A stretch of DNA of 64,000 nucleotides from Salticus scenicus (GCA_963930645.1 OZ005652.1:321418238-321482237); one strand, 5' to 3'. Shown: positions 1-12,902, counted from the first letter of the stretch. Notes: generated from the sequence alone by a model not told the origin. Program-made: numbers and translations.

Positions 1-386
1 AGGGTGATCACAAGCATTATTGATTTTACTCAATTTGTTACCGGCCCCCTAAATGTTGTTTTAAACCAATCGTCATTGAAAAACATGGCGAAAACCCCGT
101 TCTTTAAATAGTCAATGTTTGAAAACACTTCATGGAGAGATAAGTTTTTAAACTGCGAAAAATTGTCGTTTACAAATCTTGCTAAAGTTTTGAGCAGGAG
201 TGTGGTTAAATTAATCCTTGTTTTCAAAAAATTGGTTTTTTGAATACATAATATTTCATTTTGACACTCTAATGTGTAAAACAATTATTTAATTCATTTA
301 TAGCATTACTAAAGCTCTAAATTCAAATATAAAGTAAACTGACAATCATCTTTTAAAGGACCAAATTTACTCTTAAAAAATTTGAC

Positions 387-417
<31 letters not shown>

Positions 418-862
418 GTTTGTTAAACTTTGTGAATCGTTTAGTGGGAAGGAGAATAGAAAAACTTAAATTTAAATTTATGTCTAAAACTTTAACGTTT
501 TTTAAAAATTATTACACAGTTCATATAAAAATAATGCAATTAATTCCTAAACTATATGTGTGTAAAAATCAACTTATTTAAAAAAAAATTATTAACTTAT
601 TAAATATGGTTAAGAGGGAACTCATTATAATCACAAATCATTACACAAGAATCCGAATCGTAACTTAGCTTGTGAATTATTCACTGTTGCCATATATTGG
701 ATGATAAAACCGTAAAACGGAAGGTGAAACATTTATTATCGATGCTGACGTTATTTATGATCTTTACACTTAAAATGTATTTATTTTAATGGCTTAAAAT
801 GTAGGGTTTTTTTTTTTCAAGAATATTTATACTATTTTATAGACTTTTCTTTCTTTTTTTTT
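1..862. other. AT-rich non-coding stretch
   Basis: I see no gene here. The short open frames are interrupted AT-rich sequence, and a T-run of over 20 bases sits near 388-412. Nothing resembles an exon with splice sites or codon structure. Confidence 0.5.
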
Positions 863-1169
863 ATGGATGGTTGGATGGTTGGGTTTTACGTCACACTAGT
901 GCTGCGCAGAGGGGCAATTGGCGACGGTCTGGGACACACCCCTAGAGGTGGTCAGGAGACATGCCATCGCAATTTTGATCCTCCACGGAAGGGATGGCTC
1001 TCCCGATTCGGTGAACCCCAGAGGTATAATTTTTGATGGGAACATGGAGGACATTGCGGCCACGACAGATTTTACGTGCACCAGCCACCATTAGTGGCCG
1101 GCTCGAGTACCGAACCCGCAATCTTCCAATTGCGAGCCCGGCGCTCTACCGACTGGGCTACCGCGGCCC
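863..1169 (-). mobile_element. tRNA-derived SINE, family 1, near full length
   Basis: Read on the minus strand, the element starts with a GGGCCGCGG-type tRNA-like head. An A-box-like segment (TAGCCCAGTCGG) and a B-box-like segment (GGTTCGGTACTC) lie where a Pol III internal promoter should be. The body is shared with copies at 42873, 48029, 48437 and 50279, and all end in a tail resembling ACGTCAAACCCAACC. The head is too degenerate, and the body too long, for a real tRNA gene. The family name is mine; no database comparison was made. Confidence 0.75.
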
Positions 1170-1849
1170 TTTTTTTTATTTATTTAGGACACTGAACAAT
1201 CCATTAGTTTGATACAAGGAATCGATAGTATATATCTTACATAAACTGTAAAGGCCCTTTTTTCAGGAATCGATTTTCAAGGCTGTAAATCTATGGGGAT
1301 AGACGGAGGCTTGTATTTAAAAAATTTAAAGCAGAGATGGTGATAAAAAGCGTTTCTCTAGATTTATGGAGGAACTGATTGCACTTTATTCGAGTCTGCA
1401 AAATTAAAATGAGGATATAGAGACATAGCACGCCTGGGTGGAGCGCAGTTGCATGCCCTGTTCACATTCACCATGGATTCTTAAAAGCATTTTGTTTTAC
1501 AAAATATGAAGAATATGTTTGCACTGCTCTATTTATACATAACGTTGGAAACTGATTTTCAAATTCTATTCTTAGTTCATCTTAAAGTTATAAGAAAAGT
1601 AACTGTTTTTAAATTGCAAATTAACTGAATTTTACGGACATCGATACATTTCACATTCTTTATTGCTAGTAAATTTTTTATTAGTCATAATCGTATAGGT
1701 TGTCTTCCCTTTATTAACCACATATTTTGACATCCCTCTCGGAAGAAAAAGGAAATTTATAACCAAAAAATCAATAAAATATATGATTGTTTTGTCATGA
1801 AAGGTAATTTAATTGAGATAACTTTCTCAATGAGTGAGTTTTTTAATGA
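1170..1849. other. AT-rich non-coding stretch
   Basis: No gene is recognisable. The sequence is AT-rich without coding-like frames or repeats that I can match elsewhere in the window. Confidence 0.45.
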
Positions 1850-2290
1850 GAAATTTCTCAAATTTCTCACAAGGAAACATTCAAAAGGTGTCACCCTCAA
1901 AAAAGTATTGAAAAAAATATATGTGATTCTACTCTTCATAAAACACCAGCAAAGGAAAATATTATCGGCTGAAATTAATTACAGCGACCACAAAAAATTA
2001 TCAAAATTAAGCATATTTGGCGATTTAGCGCAATTAGACGATAGGTTTGCTAGCACCGAGTTTGCCGTGTTTTGCTTTTCCGCCAAGTACTCAAAATCAA
2101 TCGCCTAGCAGTGTGAAATCGCCAAATATGCTTAATTTTGAAAAAAATGTGTGGTCTCTGTAATTAATTTCAGCCAATAATGTTTACATTTTCTGGTGTT
2201 TTATGCAGATTAGAATCACATATATTTTTTTCAATACTTTTTGAGGGAGACACCTTTTGAATGTTTCCTTGTCAGTTAGAGAAACTTTGA
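1850..2290. mobile_element. Long-inverted-repeat MITE (fold-back element)
   Basis: About 150 bp at 1870-2023 recurs as an imperfect inverted copy at 2122-2272, around a spacer of about 100 bp. Matching landmarks are CAAGGAAACATTCAAAAGG on the left and its complement on the right. There is no coding capacity; the open frames across it are by-products of the inverted structure. The outer limits are approximate and no clear target-site duplication was found. Confidence 0.7.
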
Positions 2291-2461
2291 GAATCCTATT
2301 ATATACAGGAATTATCATGATTTATTATTTATAAACATTGTTTTATTTATTGAAATATTAATGTCTAAAATATTAATTGAATCGCGTTTTATGATAAATC
2401 AAAAATCCCTTTTTAGCTTATATAATGCAATATTATAATATTAAATATTATAATTTAAGAA

Positions 2462-2464
<3 letters not shown>

Positions 2465-2506
<42 letters not shown>
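2465..2506. repeat. (ATT)n microsatellite
   Basis: Uninterrupted ATT repeats just upstream of the cuticle exon. Confidence 0.9.
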
Positions 2507-2613
2507 TTTTCAAAGAATTTTTTAAAAATAATTTAAACTGTAATGTAAATATATAAATTAACTTAGAATTACAATTTATTTAACTTTTTTCATTTATGCG
2601 TCTTTTGTTATAG

Positions 2614-2865
2614 CCTCATAATCCTCAACCTTACAATTTTGGCTATTCTGTAAAAGATATTCACGGAGAACAAACAAGGCATGAAACCAGAGATGCGTCT
2701 GGAAAAGTCACTGGTATGTACAGCTTCGTAGACGAAAGAGGAATCCAAAGAATAGTCCAGTACGTCGCTGACCACTTAGGATTTAGAGCTAAAGTAATTA
2801 CAAATGAACCTGGAACGGCGAATCAACATCCGGATGGAGTCATTATGGAGTCTACACAAGGATAA
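2614..2865 (+). CDS. Cuticle protein with RR chitin-binding domain, terminal exon
   Basis: This is the last coding exon of a structural cuticle protein, secreted by epidermis and binding chitin in the exoskeleton. A pyrimidine-rich tract ending TTGTTATAG gives the 3' splice site, and the exon reads 83 codons in phase 0 to TAA. The domain shows YNFGYSV near residue 7, an ETRDASGKVTGMYSF core, then VQYVADHLGFRAKV and a TNEPGTANQHP tail. This is the Chitin_bind_4 (PF00379) pattern in the form typical of spider and other chelicerate cuticle proteins. The upstream exon with the signal peptide is not recognisable in the window, so the gene is partial here. A polyadenylation signal follows closely. 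Codon use is clearly more GC-rich than the surroundings. I see no break. Confidence 0.88.
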   Translation, partial: PHNPQPYNFGYSVKDIHGEQTRHETRDASGKVTGMYSFVDERGIQRIVQYVADHLGFRAKVITNEPGTANQHPDGVIMESTQG

Positions 2866-2939
2866 GAATAAAAACGTATGGAAAATGATTTTATTAATAG
2901 TAAAATGCTTGTAAAGTAAACTACTTTACTATTATGACG

Positions 2940-2945
2940 AATAAA
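2940..2945 (+). promoter_or_regulatory. Polyadenylation signal AATAAA of the cuticle gene
   Basis: AATAAA lies about 75 bases after the stop codon. A second AATAAA lies at 2867-2872, only one base after the stop, which is probably too close to be the main signal. Confidence 0.5.
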
Positions 2946-3146
2946 AATTCTTAGCTAAACAATATAAACTACAACATCACATATTTACGAGGTGGTTGAC
3001 ATTATATAGCTTCTATATAAATTACCGTCTTAGAGTTATCAAGTTTAACATGTATATACGTTGAAATATTACAATATTTGGTATATTAAAGTTTTTCAAA
3101 ACTATTTAATTTCAAATGAAGTAATATTTAAAAGATTTTAGTTAAC

Positions 3147-3178
<32 letters not shown>

Positions 3179-4120
3179 CTCTATTTTAACATATTTCTGT
3201 TATTTAAATATACATTGTAAACACATATTACTTCATGGATTCATTGAATTTTCATTTTTATGGAATATTTTTAGATTTGAATGCTAAAATTTCATGTAAA
3301 TTTTCAAAATTAAAATTGTCTTTTAATCCTTCATCTAGTGGCGGCGCTTTAACGTATCTGTAACGTCGTTTTTTATGGTCGAATAAATTGTAGATAATTT
3401 CAAATGACTATTTTCGGATAAATTCGATCCCCAGTATCCACAAATATTCGTCGCTAAGTCCAATCTTCATTAAATCCGATAAAATACTTTTTTTTTTCGG
3501 TTTTCCATACACTTACACCCAAAACATTTCTATAAAAGGAACGGCGTTTTATCCTTTGCAATAACGTTACTGCTGCAGAGTATCGTTCCTGCATTAAAAA
3601 TTTTGTTTCAGAAAAAGTAGATTCACATTTAAAGTAGAGACATAGGGCAGTTTTTCTTTTTTACGATGTTTGAACTTGTAACAAACTTGGAAACTCGGTG
3701 ACGAATGTCACGACTTTGCAAGCAGGCAAAAAATGGTAGTTTAGAATTGTTAAAGATTGAAAACTCCGTTTTCAGTAATGAACGAGTTCTGGAAATTTTA
3801 AGAAAAATTCATTGTTTTTTTCGGCGCTGAACTGCTACGAAGTTCGACAAAGCGCGGCAGAAAATAAGGAAATAGATTAACCCGTTAACGCCCGAATAGT
3901 AGGCACATAAAACTTTCAGGGATCATTTAGACTGACGCTATATACTGTCACTAAAAAAAAAAAGAAAGAATTCCAAGAAACCACAAAAAATAAACGTGCC
4001 ATTTTATTAGCTGTCCTCAAATGAAGACACTGGGTACTAACGGTTTAATCAATTTAGAAGAGTTCACTTTGTATTGAGATTGTGAGCTGAGAAGTCACCT
4101 TTCAGTGTGTGTATTAAAGT
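2946..4120. other. Non-coding DNA with A-run
   Basis: There is no gene. A run of about 28 A occurs near 3147-3174. The 3550-3930 stretch is slightly richer in GC and distantly resembles 46620-46800, suggesting an old dispersed repeat. Confidence 0.4.
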
Positions 4121-4201
4121 TAAGGCCAATTAACTGTACGAGAGTCCTAGGCCTGAGTGGTGTGACCTCTGTGTGGGTCTTTCTAGGGGAGTCCTAGGTT
4201 G
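4121..4201 (-). mobile_element. SINE family 2, 3' fragment
   Basis: The complement of this stretch contains CCTAGAAAGACCC and AATTGGCCTTA. These match the 3' part of copies at 49472-49612 and 55945-56076. The tRNA-like head is absent. Confidence 0.55.
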
Positions 4202-4629
4202 TATGTATTTACGCATTGTTCCTTAATCAGCGAAGTTCCCCTCTGTTGTGTACTTAACACTGTTTACTTAACTGTTATGGTACAACTGACTGTTTTATTG
4301 GACTGATTTGCAAATATTCGCTTACCATTTACATTTTTCGTACAAGTGACAGTTTTATTCAAGTTTAGTGAATATCCATTAGATAAAATACATTCGTCGA
4401 TGAAAACCTGTTTTTACGATCAACTTTCTACAAGCAAAGAAAAATCAAGTTTTCCTAGCAATATTATTACGACTCTATTGTTAGATTCGGTTGAAATCCG
4501 TAGGTTTATAGGTCGAAAGGACGGTAGATCATACTATGATTAAAAAAAATTTTAGATTTCGTGGCTGTCTCCTACATAATATAGTGATTAAAAGAGAGAT
4601 ACAAAACTAGACGTTACAAAAACACCAAT

Positions 4630-4911
4630 GGGGGTATTCATCATTAACTTTAACAACTCCCGGTTGAACACGAAAACTTGAAAAGCGTGCAACTTTTCAG
4701 CAAAACTTGACGCGGTGTTTATGTTATCTAGCTGCATTGTTATTTTTCAGATATTTTAGCTGAAGATAATAAATCTCACCGTATATGAAATTTTCGTCGC
4801 TAGATGGCAGAAGCAGCATGTTAAATTCTACTGGCAAGATGCACCTTAACTTTAGAGGCTTTTCAAGTTTTTGCGTTGAACCTGAAGTTGAAGTTAATGG
4901 TAAATACGGCG
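4630..4911. mobile_element. MITE family M2, copy 1
   Basis: This element of about 282 bp has inverted ends: GGTATTCATCATTAACTT on the left pairs with AAGTTAATGGTAAATACG on the right. The interior matches a second copy at 17950-18241, including CTAGATGGCAGAAGCAGC versus CTAGAGGGCAGAAACAGC. It is non-coding. Confidence 0.75.
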
Positions 4912-5394
4912 TTAAATAAGAATTTGCAAAGTTGACTGACATCGTTCTATGTCCAACAATTTTTTAGTTAGAAGAAATACACACGTACCGTGAAATACAC
5001 ACATATACATGCACTCAGACGTTACAAAAAAACCTTTTTGAATTGTTAAGTGGAAGGAATCAAGACCAAAATATGAGATGTACAACCGGTTGTTATAACA
5101 TTCATAAAAATAAATTTATAATATTAAACGACCTTTTGAGACATGCGAAAAAAAAATCCGATTGATAAATCGGAATACATTGTACAAAAATAAAAAAATA
5201 TTTATAGAAGCTGCTATAATGATATTAATAATTTAAATTGCCTTGGTAGTGTGTTATAGGTATTTCATTATATTTACAATAATAGAAAACCATTGTTATA
5301 CTTATGCGATAAACAAAACACCATTATAAACCCTTATGATGAGATAAATCAAAAAAGAATAAATAAAATTAAGCAACATTTCAATGGATACATA

Positions 5395-5613
5395 CAGTCG
5401 GTAACAAAAGTGTCCGCACACTAACAAATATTCCTATATAAAAAAAAAAAAGGTGAGTTAATATTATTTTGTTACATAAATCCTTGTCGAATCAGGTTCT
5501 TAGTCAGTCTAAGAACATCATTCGACAAGGATTTATTTAACAAAACAGTATTAACTCTGTTTTTTTTTATATAGGAAGTTTTGCTAGTGTTCGGACACTT
5601 TTGTTACCGACTG
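5395..5613. mobile_element. Tc1/mariner-type MITE, 219 bp, TA target site
   Basis: The element begins CAGTCGGTAACAAAAGTG and ends with the exact complement, flanked on both sides by TA. Inner parts are also inverted (CCTTGTCGAAT versus ATTCGACAAGG). It is non-autonomous; a Tc1-like transposase elsewhere would have moved it. Confidence 0.85.
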
Positions 5614-5623
5614 TATATGCATG

Positions 5624-5627
<4 letters not shown>

Positions 5628-5666
<39 letters not shown>

Positions 5667-5792
5667 TCAAATATGTATTTATCCATTTCCAATTTATTCC
5701 ATTTTTATTTGATTTGGTGGTCTTTGTTTTCGATCAAATTAATTGTTTGAGTACTGTTAATATTTAATAATTCTTAAATTTCAATGTCTGAT

Positions 5793-5832
<40 letters not shown>
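5628..5832. repeat. (TA)n and (GT)n microsatellites
   Basis: A TA tract lies at about 5628-5661 and a compound TA/GT tract at about 5795-5832, separated by AT-rich sequence. Confidence 0.85.
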
Positions 5833-6675
5833 ACATGCTTAATCATGATGAATTTTAATTGTAAAGGAATAGGTAATTGTAAAAACTATATAAAAAGCTA
5901 AAATGTTTCGTGAAAATTTTAGTAGAAATATTTTGATAAATCTTAAGAAAAAAGGAGCTTGTATGTTTGACATATTGAAAGGGCGTACTGAGGTATCAAA
6001 TTCAATAGAATGAAAATTGAATTTTTATTTTGTCCTGAAAATTAAATCGTAACATAACAATGTAAAAGATATAAAGCAAAACTATGTATGAAGTTTGTCA
6101 CATTTAAAAATTTTCAGATGAATAATTTTAATAAGAAATACTCCCTCGTGATTATTTTCTTTGGAGATTAAACTAATATCAGGTTTTAGCAAATAAAAAT
6201 TGTCATAAATATGAGTAAATGACAATATTTTCAATATTTAAATGATATGTGATACACGGAAAACCGCTGTTATACTAACCGGATTATGTAATTATCCAAA
6301 TAGACCACTGTAACGTAGAACAAAATGAAAAATTTTCGAATAAGCTTCCGTCATTTCAACGTAGTTAATTTTTTACCTGTGTGACAAGGTAATTAATATA
6401 AATACCGAAAATTATTTTCTTAACATTAATTGCACCTTCACGGTATGCTATTACTTTAAAGCTATTAATTATTTACTTCGGAATGCAAGATTAATTATAT
6501 AAACAATTTATTTTCATTCAATATTTTTTGTGTTTTCTTTCTTTATAAAATATTATCGCAAAGCAAATTTTTATTTTAAATGTTTAGTAGTAGGACTAAA
6601 ATATAGAGTAAATCTTTTTTTTTTTTTTTTTCTAGTTTTAAAGGTTATTGAATTGTAATTTAAAAAATATGTATA

Positions 6676-6875
6676 CACTGTAAAAAAAATCGTGTAAGAA
6701 ATTGAAGCAGATTACTTGCCACAACCATGTAAATAATGTTACCAATTGTAATTGTGTAACATTCCACTGTATGCCTCTGTTACACAGCAATAGCTGATAA
6801 CATTTTTAAACCTGGTTGAGGAAAATAAGTTCCCTCCATAATGTTGTGTATTCTTACACAAAATTTTTTACAGTG
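6676..6875. mobile_element. TA-flanked MITE, 200 bp
   Basis: Left end CACTGTAAAAAAAATCGTG pairs with right end ending AAATTTTTTACAGTG, and each side is followed by TA. TIRs are about 24 bp with mismatches. There is no coding content. Confidence 0.75.
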
Positions 6876-8427
6876 TATTTCATGATATTTTTTATTTTAT
6901 TTATTTTTTATTTTTATTTATTTATTTATTTTTTTTTTTTCATTTTTTTTTAAATTTATATTTCTGTATCTAAATATTCTATTTTGTTTTTTTTTCTAGC
7001 ATAATTATTATATTTCATTTTATTATTATACAAATATTATAAAGTAGTAAAACGTTAATTTATTTTTAAAAAATCATAATTTTTATGCTCATTATAATAA
7101 TTTTTTTTCGATATTTAAATATTTTAAAGAAATCTTGATATATTTTCTTTGTCTTAATATTTTAAAGCAAGTTTTCTATACATGTAATATAAAATTATCA
7201 TTTTATTATTATTATTATTATTGTTCATTATTATACAACTGGAAATGGAACAAAATCTTTCGTAATAATAATTAGAAATTAAAAAATAATTTTATGTTGA
7301 TCTTTTCATTTTATTTTACTCATATCCAATCTGAATCACTTTTTTTATCTTGCCCTAGTTCAGGCAGATTTCATGATGTACTTTTTTTTTTAACATTTTA
7401 ATAAACAAATATAGTTAATGGTGTCACGGCTAAAACTCTGCAGTTGTAAACAACGTTATCAAATCAATAAAAGAAAAACACCGGATAAACTTTCTATTAT
7501 TGACTTTTAGGTAATTTTTATTAGAGTCAACATGAGGAGCAAGTTTTGTTTCCAAACTGTTGAAAAATGAAACTTTATTTGCGTATAAAAGAATTATCGT
7601 AAGATGAAAAGAGAAGTCTGATATGTCGCAGACCAGTTATTTTGAAATCCTTTTTGTCTCATTTCACAGTCATTGCAAAACATCACTGTTCAGTTTCATT
7701 ATCAACTGTTATTTAACTATAGTTGAAAAAAAATCATACGTATCTTTAACCTTAAAAGATTATGCAGCTTGTCATATAAACATTTTCATCAAAACGTAAT
7801 CAATATTTTTTTTCAGTCTTACACAAGTTTTATACCTATCATATAACGAGTTACATGTTAGTGTAATTCTATGTAATGTGTACTTTTTGATTTGTAGATT
7901 TTAAAATATGCAAGTGTTAGTTTATATTTTTGGATTATAATAAATAATTAATTATCTTTTGTTTTGTTTTAGAAAATATTAGAATAGAATAGTTCAAAAT
8001 ATCTAGCAGAGATAAAAATTTGTATTTTTGAAATTATTATTTTTTTTTTTTATTACAGTAATTAAAAATTTTGAAATTTAAATTCGCCGAAAGCTAACTA
8101 CCACTCTTACAAACTCATTACTAAATCATTGAAAAACATCACTGTTTATATTTATTGTTAACTACTACTTTAGCTGCAGTTGAAATAGAGTCAAAAAAAG
8201 TTTTAACTTTAAAGTATTATATAACTTTTCACATACATAGCTTTATCAAATTATAATAATTATTTTTTCAGTTTTAAGCAAATTTCATACCTGACATATA
8301 ATGAGTTACATGTTAGAAAAATGTTATACAATATACATTTTTAAAAATATTAAAAATCTGTTTTAATAGCTAATTTTTTATGAGTAGATTAAATAAGTTA
8401 TTTTATTATGTTTTAATGCAAGAAATA
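6876..8427. repeat. AT-rich DNA with a direct repeat pair of about 230 bp
   Basis: Sequence around 7670-7920 recurs at about 8130-8350 in the same orientation, with common landmarks AACATCACTGTT and GAGTTACATGTTAG. The copies are diverged. The rest is AT-rich low-complexity sequence with no gene. Confidence 0.5.
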
Positions 8428-8582
8428 CACTGCTGGCCATCCAAAACACCAAGGAGCAATGTAAATATCATAATGATATTTAATGGAGTAACAATTGATT
8501 AAATTCTCAAGAAATTTGGAGTAATGTATCCTAAGAAATCAGTACTTCAAGCAGCGACCTCTTTGAGCAATAATAACATTTA

Positions 8583-9189
8583 CTCTGAGAAAAAAAATAA
8601 ATAAACCGCCTTCATCTAGAATGAATAAATGGTCATTTTCTAAATCCTTAAACTAGAAATATAGTTTTCGGAGCTATGCGAATAAGGCACATCAATAAAC
8701 TGAATAGACGAAATGGTCGAGAATTTCTAATCTACACATTTCTAGATGGCGAAACAATATTCTGAATATTCTAAATATTCTGAATCTTTTGTATTACGAG
8801 AAATTCTCGCTTGATTTTCTACAATTGGGTCATATACCAAGATTATAGCTGCTGAAACCTGCCTCTTATATTCACATTTATTTGGAGATATTTTGAAATA
8901 GGTTTGTCCTCGACAGTATAGGCAAACGCTCAAGAATTCTGTAAGAAGACTCTAGAATTCGCATTCGAAGGGAACTAGAAAATTGTTTATAAGAAATTTA
9001 TAAGGATGATATCGAACTATTTTTTTTAGAGACACAATTTAGATTCTAGATGAAAGTTATAGAATTTTTTCTCAGTGTAATGGCGTGCTTTATACTCATA
9101 GCTCGGAGATCTATATTTCTAGTTTAGGGATTTAGAAAAGGATCACCTATTTGTTCTAGATGAAAGCGGTATATTTTTTTTTCTCAGTG
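8583..9189. mobile_element. Nested MITE with long TIRs and TA target site
   Basis: CTCTGAGAAAAAAAA on the left pairs with TTTTTTTCTCAGTG on the right, and TA flanks both ends. The inverted similarity runs inwards for about 85 bp (CTAAACTAGAAATATAG is present in both arms). It is inserted in the mariner-type copy and is therefore younger than it. Confidence 0.75.
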
Positions 9190-9194
9190 TATCA

Positions 9195-9765
9195 GCCTAG
9201 GCATTGATTCGAAGAGCGATTGGATGACATGTACGGGTGCAGCAATCCATGAAGATTCAACACGATGCCACCGTTCATCGACTATAGTTACTAGTGAGTG
9301 GTGGCGTGCCAGGTACTTTTTAATGATTAGTCATTCTCATCGATGCGAAATCAGGAAAATGCGCTGACTAGAGCAAACATCGAACACATTCTGCATAGAG
9401 GAAGGCTCGGACAATACGGACAACTTGCGGTCTCCATAGTCCTGCTTAAATGTTTCGCAATGGAGGCTTCGAATATAGAGCAGAGCGACGGATGAATCGT
9501 TAGAAATGTAATGGCTGCTATTCTGAGTAACGGGAATGCGAACAAGATGTAATTGAGACGTGTATCCAATATGACTTCACACTAATACTCCAGGTGATGG
9601 GCCAGTGTGACGATTTCGAATACCAGCTGACAATGTGCATTATTCACAATGCCGACAAATACGGAATGCGACATTCTTGATGCTGCAAACAGGATTGTTA
9701 TTTGCCTTAAAAGACGACTTCACGCCATTCTTGCATCTAGGTTTGTTGTTGATCAAACATTAAAG
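9195..9765 (-). pseudogene. Mariner/Tc1-type transposase, degenerate fragment
   Basis: Translating the minus strand gives, in shifting frames, pieces typical of an abundant arthropod IS630/Tc1-mariner transposase. They are RHTGPSPGVLV, then GYTS...LVRI, then VRIVRAFLYAECVRCLL, then RWHRVESSWIAAPVHVIQ, then SLFESMPRLI at the C-terminus. Several stops and frameshifts separate them, so no functional enzyme can be made. Only the central and C-terminal parts remain; the N-terminal DNA-binding region is lost at the truncation. The aspartate that normally lies in the QQDNARPH segment is not preserved. Identification rests on remembered family features. Confidence 0.7.
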
Positions 9766-10897
9766 GCACCCATACAGCTTTTTGGGTTTAAGATTTTACT
9801 TTATATAATACAGTTTTCATCATCATTTATTTAGACAGCGTGTCCAGACGCATTTAAAAATTTGATATAAAATCAAATAATATGTTCAAAAGTCCAGTTT
9901 GTAGTACAATCCTTCTGACGATATAAAGGTATATTTAAGCAAAAAAAAAAGGGTTCAAAATTTTGCTTTTTGATCCCGTTATACCTTTTAACAGTAGAAA
10001 ATACCATAAAAAATTCATGGGAAGAAATTAAAGAACATTATTTTGTTAAATGCCGTACGATATTTTAATGCGTCGCCTTTTATTTCGATCCGCATCCAAA
10101 GGTTTACCCAATTTAATTCGCGTTTTCGATAGCTCTGATTACACAGGCCTACAAAACTGAAGTTGACCAACTTTGATTTGATGATTTTAGATGAACTCTA
10201 TGTTTTTCAGTGTGCTAAAACGGAAAATGCAGCCCATTTTTCTCTGTCTCTAATAGATTTTTGCCAATTCAGGGTGTTTACAGACACCATTTCTGACGTA
10301 TACCATCATAACAATAGGTTGCTTGGTATGGTTTTATGTCACACTGGTGTTGCGTTATTACAACAACAGGTATCCATGATTAATTAATCATGGAAACATA
10401 CTATAAAACTCTCCATATAATTATACTGTTAGAAGAGTAATGGAAGAAATTGTATCGGTAGGCACCCTGTATTGGTAAAAATATGTAAGTGATAAAGAAA
10501 AACTGGCTTCATTTTCGGTTTCAGTACTCCAAAAAACATAAAGACCACCCAAAATTATAAATTACATGTCGACCTGCGTTATAGAAGCGAATAGATTACA
10601 TGTGTCATTCGTATCTTTAAAAAATTTTATTTCATCCATAAGGGAAGCATGCAGTGGGACAATACACGCTATAGAAAAATGTAGCGCTATCTAAGGTAAA
10701 CATTTGGAACTATTTTATTATTATTTTTATTTATTTAATCCAAAATTTTCATAGTAGGAAACATTTTAGTCCAAACCGTAATCTCGTATGCTACATCATT
10801 GATTTTGTGTGAAAGTTTAAAACGCATCGGAAACTTTTGGGTCACCCTGAATCTATACATAAGGTGCAAGCCAATATTCCAATTGCACAATTATTTT
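9766..10897. other. Non-coding DNA, possible old repeat remnants
   Basis: There is no gene. A short open frame near 10163-10387 has no recognisable domain. A perfect 22-bp palindrome (TCCATGATTA and its complement) sits at 10373-10394. Confidence 0.4.
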
Positions 10898-11950
10898 TCA
10901 TTTATTATACATACTTCTTAAAACTTTCCAATAAATTTTAAAAGCGTTGTAGATGTCGGTTGGTCTCTCTGTCTGTCTACTCTCTAACTCCCGTAAATAT
11001 TCATGGGATTCCTTGAAACTGATAATGAAAACTTGATATATGTTATTCAAGTTCCCTCTGGGATGTAACTTATTGAAAATAAAGTAAATAACGCTATTTT
11101 TTTGTGTAAAGGGAACCTGAAAGAATTCCAAAACAATGCGTTCTATGAGAGGTAGTTATATAAACTATATTTTAATGCCTTTATTTTGTACAAATCATTT
11201 ATTTTTGTTATTTATCATTCACATGCACAAAAAAATGTTTTCTGTGGCACATAGTATTATTAGCATTAAGTTTTACTGGGCCACAAAAAATATAAAGTGT
11301 TATAACTGAAAATTACTGCAATTGCATTTTTGTTGATTGATATAAAGTCTTTTTAAACATTTTAATAAGCTTTAACAATGATTATGATCTGAATCAGTCT
11401 GTCTGTGTTTCCGTTCGTCTAACTGTCCGTCTGACCGTTTCTAGCGTACATAAATATTTTTAGAATGTCTGTAAAATTATGTACCTTATTGAAAATTTTT
11501 AGGGCATGTTACCTATTTAAAGTGGTATAAATAGCACAACGGATTTGTTTACAGGAACACCCAAAAGAATACCAATGAATTACGTGTTATCAAAGGTAAT
11601 TTTATAAATAATATTTAAGTAAATTTATGCTGCACAAATGATAATTAAATTGAAATATATTATTCATATGGTAAAGAAAAGTTTCTTGTAAAATATGACA
11701 TGTTTAACGTTCTGATTTGTAGAGCTACTCAAAAATATTCAAATACATTAATGGCTACAGCTAGAAATTGCTGGAATTGCCTTTCCGTTTCTGTTAAGCG
11801 TTTTCTACACTTTCTAACAATGTTTAAGAAATATTAGGAAATCAGCTAGTGTATCTGTCTGTCTTCTGTCATTCTGTCTGTAGTGTAATCAAGTAGACAA
11901 AGTACATTGAAGATTAATCATACAACGAGTACGTACATTTCTAAACAGCT
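10898..11950 (-). repeat. Dispersed CTGT-type repeat, family R1
   Basis: The minus strand shares blocks with 21640-23090 and 60990-62270. These include a line of the form CAATGCGTT..GGAATTC, then CCCTGTAAA, then GAACTTGAATAACAT. CTGT-rich stretches (11402-11445, 11860-11885) mark one end of each unit. No coding frame is present. Confidence 0.5.
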
Positions 11951-12813
11951 AATAATCTAAGCGGACAGCATAATTTTTAGTTATCATTTTATTTTCTATC
12001 CAAGATTTTTTTTTTTTTTTTTTTTGCACTTCATATGCCTAGAATATCCTATTTCCTGTCTGTTTCCATATTTGTAGATTCATCGTGTAATTTTAACTTA
12101 TAACATCGTTTTATAAATCTTTTAAATCTTTTTTATCTTTATCGATTTTTTTTTAACCACTTACAATATTTATGCAAATTTATATGAGTTTTCAGGGCAT
12201 ATTAAATTATTATGGTTTAGAAATTAATAATGAATTTTTCATTGCTAAAAAAACAGATAATAATAGCAATATACCACGTCTCATCTTTAAAATAAACATA
12301 GATACCTTCTGAAATTGCATAAGGTAAGGAAGAAAAGCAGCAGAAGAAAATAAAAAGAGAATACAGATTTTTTTTTACATACTTTTCTGGATTTACATTA
12401 GCTGAATGAAGCAATGAACTTCTTTTTTGCCGTAGATTCTCTTTCACCTAATTGATTAGTTTAGAAAAAAATATATATTTATATTATTACTTTTTCTTCA
12501 TCATTATCTCTTTAAGCAAATTTATTATCGACTATGTTTTACTAACCACTGAAACTTGACAAAAAGTTCTACTAAAAAGTTCTAGTGAAAAAAAAATCAA
12601 TTTTCAATTTTTTTTTTCTTTTGTTGTTGTTGTTTGTTTTTAAACAGAAACATAATCAAATACTTCATTATAAATCAAATTAATTAATCCTGAGATAGTG
12701 AAATCAATCACTCTTTTTGTTTTGCTATATCAATTGAAAGTTTGCGTAACGAATGCCATGCATCATTAACTATCAAGGTATAGATCGTGAAATAATTTGT
12801 AAACTATTATATA

Positions 12814-12818
<5 letters not shown>

Positions 12819-12892
<74 letters not shown>
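12819..12892. repeat. (TA)n microsatellite, about 74 bp
   Basis: Uninterrupted TA repeats. Flanking DNA (11951-13078) is AT-rich with no gene. Confidence 0.9.

Positions 12893-12902
<10 letters not shown>

Larger units (their letters stand above)
8428..9765 (-). mobile_element. Decayed mariner-type transposon with nested MITE
   Basis: A terminal sequence CACTGCTGGCCATCC preceded by TA starts the element. Transposase remains follow on the minus strand to about 9765, where similarity ends. The opposite terminus is missing, so the copy is truncated. A 607-bp MITE (8583-9189) separates the terminus from the transposase C-terminal part. Confidence 0.7.

Noticed and set aside
1797..2108. 103-codon open frame
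   Set aside because: It lies across a palindromic MITE; the frame is a by-product of the inverted repeat.
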